Translations under genes and position numbers: made by a program | In this document: one piece after another, positions 14,201 to 18,289 of the stretch | How positions within the stretch are numbered: the first letter of the stretch is position 1 | Layout of the letters: each line of letters opens with the position of its first letter | Notes under the pieces: generated by a model | Seen by the model: only the letters and a program-made list of their open reading frames with translations | What the model was told of the DNA's origin: nothing | Databases searched by the model: none | Origin: an uncultured Haloferula sp. | GTDB taxonomy: Bacteria; Verrucomicrobiota; Verrucomicrobiae; Verrucomicrobiales; Akkermansiaceae | Assembly (NCBI GenBank): GCA_946481625.1 | Contig: CAMLOZ010000010.1 | Span: 1-18,289, forward strand | Length of the DNA stretch: 18,289 bases | Direction: 5' to 3'

Positions 14201-14369
14201 CGGGGGGCAAACGACGCTGACCTTCTCGCTTCTCAAATCGACGGACTTCCAGATCTACCAGCCGCTGCCTTTCACGATCCCGGAAGCGACGTTGAATCCG
14301 GCGGGCGAGCTGGAGTTCCGCTTCAGCGTGCCTGACGATACCGAGTTCTACCGCTTGGAAACCAAATAG
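11214..14369 (+). CDS. exported FG-GAP double-propeller protein with choice-of-anchor-D domain (paralog 1)
   Basis: 1051 aa, exported: signal peptide with hydrophobic LVCLAAAGGVL and cleavage near LRAQ. Residues 51-812 contain 14 repeats of about 56 aa, each reading roughly FGxAVAxSGxxVVVGAxxDDxGAxxAGxAYVYDL, then a TPxxPxxTLxNP linker (FG-GAP_2 type). The Ca-binding DxDxDG loop of integrin FG-GAP units is absent from most. Fourteen blades suit two seven-bladed propellers (inference). Residues 815-930 are a HYDIN/ASPM-like choice-of-anchor-D domain (FGPVAMGAGSEGELTISVLN ... LSGRGL). A calcium-loop-like DTDGDGLNDVSEL follows at 935, then a tail ending EFYRLETK. Probably a surface or secreted binding protein; no catalytic motif is seen. 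A C9 tract lies in codons 4-7. ATG 11214 has no Shine-Dalgarno site. The paralog starts 14 nt after its stop, so they form an operon. Confidence 0.92.
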   Translation: MSLSPPRVLPSGSAGRLVCLAAAGGVLRAQVPDTLRYSIYAPKTLPQAFEQQGSSIALSGNVAVVGSPLYDGDPVTGLDSGAVKIYDASTGKLMHRLLNPAGAAFGYFGGSVAVSGNLVVVGSCNPVDGKAQAGCAYVYDLSSAAPTMPVLVIENPAPAEQDQFSHSVAIDGDVVVAGAWMADGVSENAGKAYVFDLSSAEPVEPVLVLENPAPAPDDNFGSSVAVAGSRFAVGAYRDNLGAPNAGRVFVYDLESGTPASPVQTLTMPGAEENDCFGNVLAMAGSYLAVGAEADDTSAINAGRVLVYDLSAAEPSQPWLTLAQPAGQPNGYFGTAVALTTGHLVVGAYRDDTAAENAGTCYVYQLSGGSPGAPVATPDKPVPAVADYFGNAVAISGNTVLVAAFHDDRGDIESGCTYVYDLASPTPDTFTFALDNPASGSLDRFGTSVAIDGSILAIGSPGSDAGASAAGRVGVHDLSASKPTAVLVSLEDPAPDVDENFGAAVAVSGDIVVVGSPGDDGVAEDAGRVYVYDLANLPSKTPAWILSNPAPGAGDRFGSAVAISGDIVVIGAASDDASGADSGIAYVYDLASPTPATPIHTLANPSPAAGDGFGAAVGVSGNRIVIGAPKDDNGAADGGIAYAYDISGASPAVPLHVIPNPTPQVDDGFGNAVGISGTLVGIGASGDDAGAANAGAAYVFELSGATPTVPLHTLPNPDPAGEDRFGNAVAVSAPRIVVGSYLDNNPTDSGRTYSFNMTSATPTLPSATQKKSTSTSGDQFGASVAVSGAIVVVGTPSDNKTAPDKGAAYVFGPAAPEIAVEVGGEDLGSGGSASFGPVAMGAGSEGELTISVLNTGITNLSISALSLVGPHAADFSVTSGAAPFNISADDDKPIEVSFHPSASGIRNATLRITNSDSDEGIFEIVLSGRGLSAAEDTDGDGLNDVSELRMASLGFDWENPDPDLVAAFDTYYANGSFFDPSKVQALRLRAPQMTRTSGGQTTLTFSLLKSTDFQIYQPLPFTIPEATLNPAGELEFRFSVPDDTEFYRLETK
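11224..11232 (+). repeat. poly-C tract (C9) next to the start codon of FG-GAP paralog 1
   Basis: Nine consecutive C residues span codons 4-7, inside the signal-peptide region. Gain or loss of one base would shift the frame of the whole gene, so this could be a slippage site. Confidence 0.6.
11364..13650 (+). repeat. 14-unit FG-GAP repeat array, about 168-bp period
   Basis: Coding repeats of about 56 codons in paralog 1. Repeat boundaries are marked by the FG-x-(S/A)V(A/G) motif. The units have diverged in sequence but keep a nearly fixed length. Confidence 0.85.
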
Positions 14370-14383
14370 CTTCGAAACGGGAA

Positions 14384-17300
14384 ATGCTTTCCTCCTTCCA
14401 CCACCGCCTCCGAACCGCCCGCGCCGGGACTATCCCGGCGCTGGGCTTGTCGTGCGGGATCCTGTCGGCGGCTCCGATTCCCTACTCGCCCGAGCATTCC
14501 TACGCCTCGCCCGCCACGGCGCGGCAGATTGCATCCCAACTGGGATACTCGGTGGCGGCGGATTCGACCTATCTGGCCATCGCTTCCCCTTACGACGACA
14601 CCGGCGGCGAGGATTGCGGCATCGTGGGGGTTTACAACGCCAGCACGGGTGTCCTTGTGCGGGTGCTGAGCAATCCGGTGCCCTCGCACCAGGCTCTTTT
14701 CGGGTGGTCGGTGGCGGTTGCGGGGAACCGTGTGGTCGTGGGCGTGCCCGACGACGACACGGGCGCGGATGATGGCGGCATCGCTTACGTTTACGACATG
14801 TCCTCGGCCACGCCGGAGGTGCCGGTGCGCACCTTGGTGAATCCGGACGCGGGCGAGAACGACGCCTTCGGCTACGCGGTGGCGATCTCCGGCGACCGGG
14901 TGGTGGTCGGTGCCCGCTATGGCGATTCCGGGGTGGCTCACGCGGGCATGGCATATGTGTACGATCTGGCTTCCGCGACGCCGGAGCAGCCGGTCCTGGG
15001 GCTGCCGAATCCCGCGGCGTCCGGCCAGAATTTCGGCCATGCCGTGGCGATCTCGGGCTCGCGGGTGGTAGTGGGAGCGCCGCAGGAAACGGGTGGTGGC
15101 GATTTGAGCCGGGTGTATGTGTATGACGTTTCATCCGGCACGCCGCAGGTTCCGGTGGGGACGTTCGCGGACGCCACGGCCGGAACGAACGAGCGCTTCG
15201 GCTGGTCCGTTTCGGTATCGGGCGACAAGGTGGCCGTCGGTGCGCCCCATGAGGACAGCGGCGCGGATAACAGCGGTGCCACTTACGTCTATGATTTCAG
15301 CGCGGGTCCGCCCTCCGGGCCTTGGGCGACGATCCTCAATCCGGCACCGGCGATCAGCGACGAGTTCGGTGCGGCGGTATCGGTCTCCGGCAACCATCTG
15401 GCGATCGGCAACGCGCTCGACGATCAGGGTGCCAGCGAAGCGGGACGGGTCTATGCCTATGAATTGAACACCGGCGGGGCCTCGCTTTATGCCACCATGG
15501 AGAACCCGAGTCCCCAGAGCGGGGATCAGTTCGGGCGCGCGGTATCATTCGCGGGCAACCGCCTGCTGACCGGTGCCCACGGCGACAATACCGGCGGCAG
15601 CGACGTGGGTTCGGCCTATGTCTATGATTTCGCGGGATCCCCCCCGCCGGTGCCGCTCTTCACGATCAACACGCCGAGCATCTCCTCGGCCGAGGAATTC
15701 GGCACCGCGGTGGCGATATCCGGGTCGATCGTGGTCATCGGCGCGCACCATGACGACAAGGCGGGAAACCAGAACTCCGGCACGGTTTTCCTCTACGACC
15801 GGCAGTCGCCCACGCCCGGGACCCCGGTGCTGATCCTGGAGAATCCGAACCCGACCTTGAACGATTATTTCGGGGCCGCGGTGGCGATCAACGGCGACGT
15901 CGTGGCGGTGGCGGCCTATCAGGATGACAACCCGGTGACCAACAGCGGCGTGGTGTATCTCTACGACCGGAACTCCGGCACGCCGACGGTGCCGTTCCTG
16001 ACGATTATCAATCCCGCAGCGAACTCGCAGGACCAGTTCGGCAACGCGATCGCGATCTCCGGGTCCCGTCTCGTGGTCGGGTGTGCGAAGAACGATGTGG
16101 GTGCCACCGGCGATGCGGGCAGCGCGTATGTTTTCGACCTTTCCTCCGGCACTCCCGCGGTGCCGGTGGCCGCTCTGGACAATCCGGCACCCGCCGCCGA
16201 CGACGGCTTCGGTTACTCGGTGGCGATCTCAGGTACGAAGGTCTTCGTAGGTGCGCCGGGCAACGACACGGGGGCGGCGAATGCGGGCTCGGCCTACCTC
16301 TACGATATTTCCTCCGGCACTCCCGCGGTGCCCGTCGCGGTTTTCGACAATCCGAATCCCACGCTCGACGATTTCTTCGGCCATGCCGTGGCGGTGTCCG
16401 ACGGGTGGCTGGTGGCCGGTGCCTATCAGGACGATGCCGGCGACCGGGACGCGGGTTGCGCGTATGTGTATTCTTTCGGCGAACTGCCCTCAACCGCGCC
16501 CTTCCTGACATTGCTGAATCCCTCGCCGGAGCCGGAAGACTATTTCGGGATCGCGACAGCGATCTCCGGCTCGCGCATCGTGATCGGCGCGTCTGAAATG
16601 GACCTCTTTGCCGCCGATGCCGGCAGCGCCTTCGTGTACGAAATGACATCCGCGAACCCGCAGGCGGCGGTGGAGACCTTGGATTGCGGCGTCCACAAGA
16701 ACGGGGATGCGTTCGGGTTCTCGGTGGCGATCGACGGGGTGGACATCGTGGTGGGCGCGCCTCTGGACGACGGGAATACCTTCGACCGTGGTGCCGCGCA
16801 TGTCTTCGATCCCGATCCGCCGCAGCCGCAGATGCAGGTCGAGCAGCCGCCCGGTACCGGCTTGATCGGGGGGGCGGCGAGCATCCATTTCGGCGATGCC
16901 CCGGTGGGGACGAGCGGGGGGACGCAGATGGTCGTGGTCAGGAACGTGGGCACGGCCTCGCTGGAGGTCACGGGGATCTCGCTTCTCTCGGGTCATACGG
17001 ACGACTTCCAGGTGTATCCCCCGCAATTGCCGGTGGCCTTGGCAGTGGACCAGACGGCGACCTTCGAGGTGGGATTCACCCCTGCGGCCGCCGGTACCCG
17101 GATCGCGACGCTGCGGATCGCGAGCAACGCGACCGGCAACAGCCCTTTCGATATCACGCTGACCGGGCAATCGCTGGCGGCGGATCACGATACCGATGGC
17201 GATGGCCTGAACGACGTGCTTGAATTGCAGCTCGAGGCGCTCGGTTTCGATTGGCAGGTCGATGACAGCGAGCTCGCGGCCCTGCTGCTGTCCGGCGCGA

Positions 17301-17545
17301 ATGTCACGGGAGCCTATTCGCTGGAGCAGCTCGAGGCGATGCATCCGGGAATGCCGCTGGCTCCGGTGAATCCCGCCACGGGAGAATTCACGCTCACCGT
17401 CGGGGTGAAAAGATCGGTGGATCTGCAGAACTTCGACCTGGTGCCGATGGCTGCCGGGCAGACTTTCATCAACGGGCAAGGGGCGCTGGAGTTCCATTTC
17501 GAGTCGCCGGACCCGAAGGTGTTCTTCCGGCTCGAGCCGAGGTAG
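14384..17545 (+). CDS. exported FG-GAP double-propeller protein with choice-of-anchor-D domain (paralog 2)
   Basis: 1053 aa, the downstream twin of the preceding gene with the same layout: signal peptide (MLSSFHHRLR, then IPALGLSCGILSAA), 14 FG-GAP_2 units from about 51 to 810, a choice-of-anchor-D domain about 820-930 (IHFGDAPVGTSGGTQMVVVRN ... LTGQSL), the loop DHDTDGDGLNDVLEL at about 936 and a tail ending VFFRLEPR. Repeat number, domain order and loop position (935 versus 936) are almost identical, so the pair arose by tandem duplication and then diverged in sequence. No catalytic residues are recognised; a surface binding or adhesion role is the best inference. ATG 14384 follows the upstream stop by 14 nt without an obvious Shine-Dalgarno site, so translation may be coupled. 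A hairpin at 17572-17588 follows the stop. Confidence 0.93.
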   Translation: MLSSFHHRLRTARAGTIPALGLSCGILSAAPIPYSPEHSYASPATARQIASQLGYSVAADSTYLAIASPYDDTGGEDCGIVGVYNASTGVLVRVLSNPVPSHQALFGWSVAVAGNRVVVGVPDDDTGADDGGIAYVYDMSSATPEVPVRTLVNPDAGENDAFGYAVAISGDRVVVGARYGDSGVAHAGMAYVYDLASATPEQPVLGLPNPAASGQNFGHAVAISGSRVVVGAPQETGGGDLSRVYVYDVSSGTPQVPVGTFADATAGTNERFGWSVSVSGDKVAVGAPHEDSGADNSGATYVYDFSAGPPSGPWATILNPAPAISDEFGAAVSVSGNHLAIGNALDDQGASEAGRVYAYELNTGGASLYATMENPSPQSGDQFGRAVSFAGNRLLTGAHGDNTGGSDVGSAYVYDFAGSPPPVPLFTINTPSISSAEEFGTAVAISGSIVVIGAHHDDKAGNQNSGTVFLYDRQSPTPGTPVLILENPNPTLNDYFGAAVAINGDVVAVAAYQDDNPVTNSGVVYLYDRNSGTPTVPFLTIINPAANSQDQFGNAIAISGSRLVVGCAKNDVGATGDAGSAYVFDLSSGTPAVPVAALDNPAPAADDGFGYSVAISGTKVFVGAPGNDTGAANAGSAYLYDISSGTPAVPVAVFDNPNPTLDDFFGHAVAVSDGWLVAGAYQDDAGDRDAGCAYVYSFGELPSTAPFLTLLNPSPEPEDYFGIATAISGSRIVIGASEMDLFAADAGSAFVYEMTSANPQAAVETLDCGVHKNGDAFGFSVAIDGVDIVVGAPLDDGNTFDRGAAHVFDPDPPQPQMQVEQPPGTGLIGGAASIHFGDAPVGTSGGTQMVVVRNVGTASLEVTGISLLSGHTDDFQVYPPQLPVALAVDQTATFEVGFTPAAAGTRIATLRIASNATGNSPFDITLTGQSLAADHDTDGDGLNDVLELQLEALGFDWQVDDSELAALLLSGANVTGAYSLEQLEAMHPGMPLAPVNPATGEFTLTVGVKRSVDLQNFDLVPMAAGQTFINGQGALEFHFESPDPKVFFRLEPR
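14534..16813 (+). repeat. 14-unit FG-GAP repeat array in paralog 2
   Basis: Units of about 55-57 codons matching those of paralog 1 in number and phase. Several neighbouring units share the phrase SSGTPAVPVA (near 16143-16335), suggesting local duplication or conversion. Confidence 0.85.
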
Positions 17546-17571
17546 GGAGTTCGTGTGATATGCCGTGAGCG

Positions 17572-17588
17572 AACCGGCGGGGCCGGTT
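17572..17588 (+). terminator. hairpin downstream of the FG-GAP operon, no T-tract
   Basis: AACCGGC (17572-17578), loop GGG, GCCGGTT (17582-17588), a perfect 7-bp stem 26 nt after the stop codon. No T-run follows, so it is a weak intrinsic terminator or an mRNA-stabilising end. A second hairpin, CCGCCG/CGGCGG, lies at 17611-17631. Confidence 0.4.
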
Positions 17589-17675
17589 GCGGGAGGGGGT
17601 GATCCGGTTTCCGCCGCTGGATTTCCGGCGGGCTGAGGATGGCTTTCCGCGGTTCCGGCCGGGTCTGGATTCGAA

Positions 17676-17712
17676 TTGACTTTTCTAGCAAAACTCCAGC
17701 ACCATCTGCTAG
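17676..17712 (+). promoter_or_regulatory. -35-like box and inverted repeat upstream of the beta-barrel gene
   Basis: TTGACT (17676-17681) matches a -35 box. The inverted repeat CTAGCA (17685-17690) / TGCTAG (17707-17712), with 16 nt between, covers the place where the -10 would be, and no good -10 hexamer is seen. This suits an operator or activator site about 20-50 bp upstream of the start codon. Confidence 0.35.
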
Positions 17713-17732
17713 TCCACCCAGACTCCCACAGC

Positions 17733-18289
17733 ATGTTCACCCCCCCAATGCACCCTGTGGAGCGACTTTTGGCCGGCGCATCGCTGGCATGGTTCGCCCT
17801 TTGCGCTCCCTCCACCGCCCAGGATTTCTCGCTGCGTGTTGCCGATGGCGACCGCGCGTTGTTCGAAACTTTTCCTGTTCCCGGCGAGGCGCTCGCCGGG
17901 ATGAAGGGTGGTTTCTATTTCGGCCTCGATGCCACCGCGACGTACGATTCGAACTTCTTCATCCTCCAGGATTATCCGGAGAGCGAGTTCGTGGTGGATG
18001 TGGCGCCGTGGGTGATGTACCGCTCCGATCCGGAGGGTGGTGCGAGGTTGTCCTTCGAGGCGCGCTACTCGCCGGTCCTCCATACCTATTGGAACAACTC
18101 GCATCTCAACGGGGTGGACCACACGGGCGACATCGCCTTCCACTTCAAGGGCGCGCGGACGGACATCACGGCCTTCGCCAGCTACGACGAGGTATCCTCC
18201 GCGGACCGGCTCTCGGGCGGGTTCATCCAGGGATCGATCCTGAACTACGGGATCAAAGGTTCGTATCAGCTGGCACCGCGGACCTCGCT
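17733..18289 (+). CDS. outer-membrane beta-barrel protein, N-terminal part (runs off right edge)
   Basis: 185 codons from ATG 17733 to the window end with no stop. The N-terminus is a signal peptide (hydrophobic LLAGASLAWFALCA, cleavage near STAQD). The mature part begins with about 35 residues containing EALAGM, then amphipathic strands alternating polar and aromatic residues: GGFYFGLDATATYDSNFF, VDVAPWVMYR, ARLSFEARYSPVLHTYW, GDIAFHFKGARTDITAFASYDEV and LNYGIKGSYQL. The DATATYDSNFF opening followed by VxPxVxY and YxPxxxxY resembles putative outer-membrane porins of the BBP2 type, often found with exopolysaccharide or surface-protein genes; exact family membership cannot be settled from this fragment. 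A C7 tract (17740-17746) sits in codons 3-5, and an in-frame ATG at 17748 lies just after it. It is the next gene after the FG-GAP pair but 187 nt away and probably has its own promoter. Confidence 0.83.
   Translation, partial: MFTPPMHPVERLLAGASLAWFALCAPSTAQDFSLRVADGDRALFETFPVPGEALAGMKGGFYFGLDATATYDSNFFILQDYPESEFVVDVAPWVMYRSDPEGGARLSFEARYSPVLHTYWNNSHLNGVDHTGDIAFHFKGARTDITAFASYDEVSSADRLSGGFIQGSILNYGIKGSYQLAPRTS

Noticed and set aside
17314..17545. PEP-CTERM/exosortase or LPXTG-type sorting signal at the ends of the large exported proteins
   Set aside because: The C-termini lack a VPEP or LPXTG motif, a transmembrane helix and a terminal basic cluster.

Overview
This 18.3 kb window is high-GC DNA from a Gram-negative (diderm) bacterium, most likely a member of the Verrucomicrobiota. 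That placement is an inference. It rests on an LpxR-type lipid A deacylase, an outer-membrane beta-barrel gene, very large exported proteins built from FG-GAP, choice-of-anchor-D, calcium-loop and FN3 modules with a shared C-terminal tail, a sugar-dehydrogenase/diheme cytochrome fusion of a kind common in PVC bacteria, and start codons that mostly lack clear Shine-Dalgarno sites. No mobile element, CRISPR array, tRNA or rRNA was found.

Left part (1-5449), ordinary and envelope genes. A small secreted Lys/Asp-rich repeat protein runs off the left edge on the minus strand. It is divergent from a GNAT acetyltransferase, which converges on a single-domain ATP-type 6-phosphofructokinase (minus). 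Upstream of pfkA is a promoter-like site and a tandem 15-bp repeat. A 56-aa DUF1328 (UPF0391) membrane protein and a doubtful 47-codon ORF follow on the plus strand, ending at a strong rho-independent terminator. That terminator almost touches the start of an LpxR-family lipid A 3'-O-deacylase gene, which is followed by a secreted trypsin-like serine protease.

Middle (5461-10608, minus). One gene of about 1715 codons encodes an exported modular enzyme: a glucose/sorbosone (PQQ-type) dehydrogenase propeller, a diheme cytochrome c region (two CxxCH motifs), an F5/8-type carbohydrate-binding-like domain, an Ig-like domain, six 89-aa FN3 repeats, a Ca-loop and a C-terminal tail. Its stop lies only 11 nt from the convergent protease stop.

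Right part (10609-18289). A 605-bp intergenic region, partly AT-rich, holds several inverted repeats and a bidirectional terminator-like hairpin. It separates the oxidase gene from a divergent two-gene unit of paralogous FG-GAP proteins (1051 and 1053 aa). Each paralog has 14 repeats of about 56 aa, matching two seven-bladed propellers, then a HYDIN/choice-of-anchor-D domain, a DTDGDGLND loop and a common tail. A partial outer-membrane beta-barrel gene follows and runs off the right edge.

Taken together, the window is rich in cell-surface and exported proteins. The oxidase, the twin propeller proteins and the beta-barrel could serve extracellular or surface-bound sugar oxidation, but that link is inferred only from adjacency and shared architecture.
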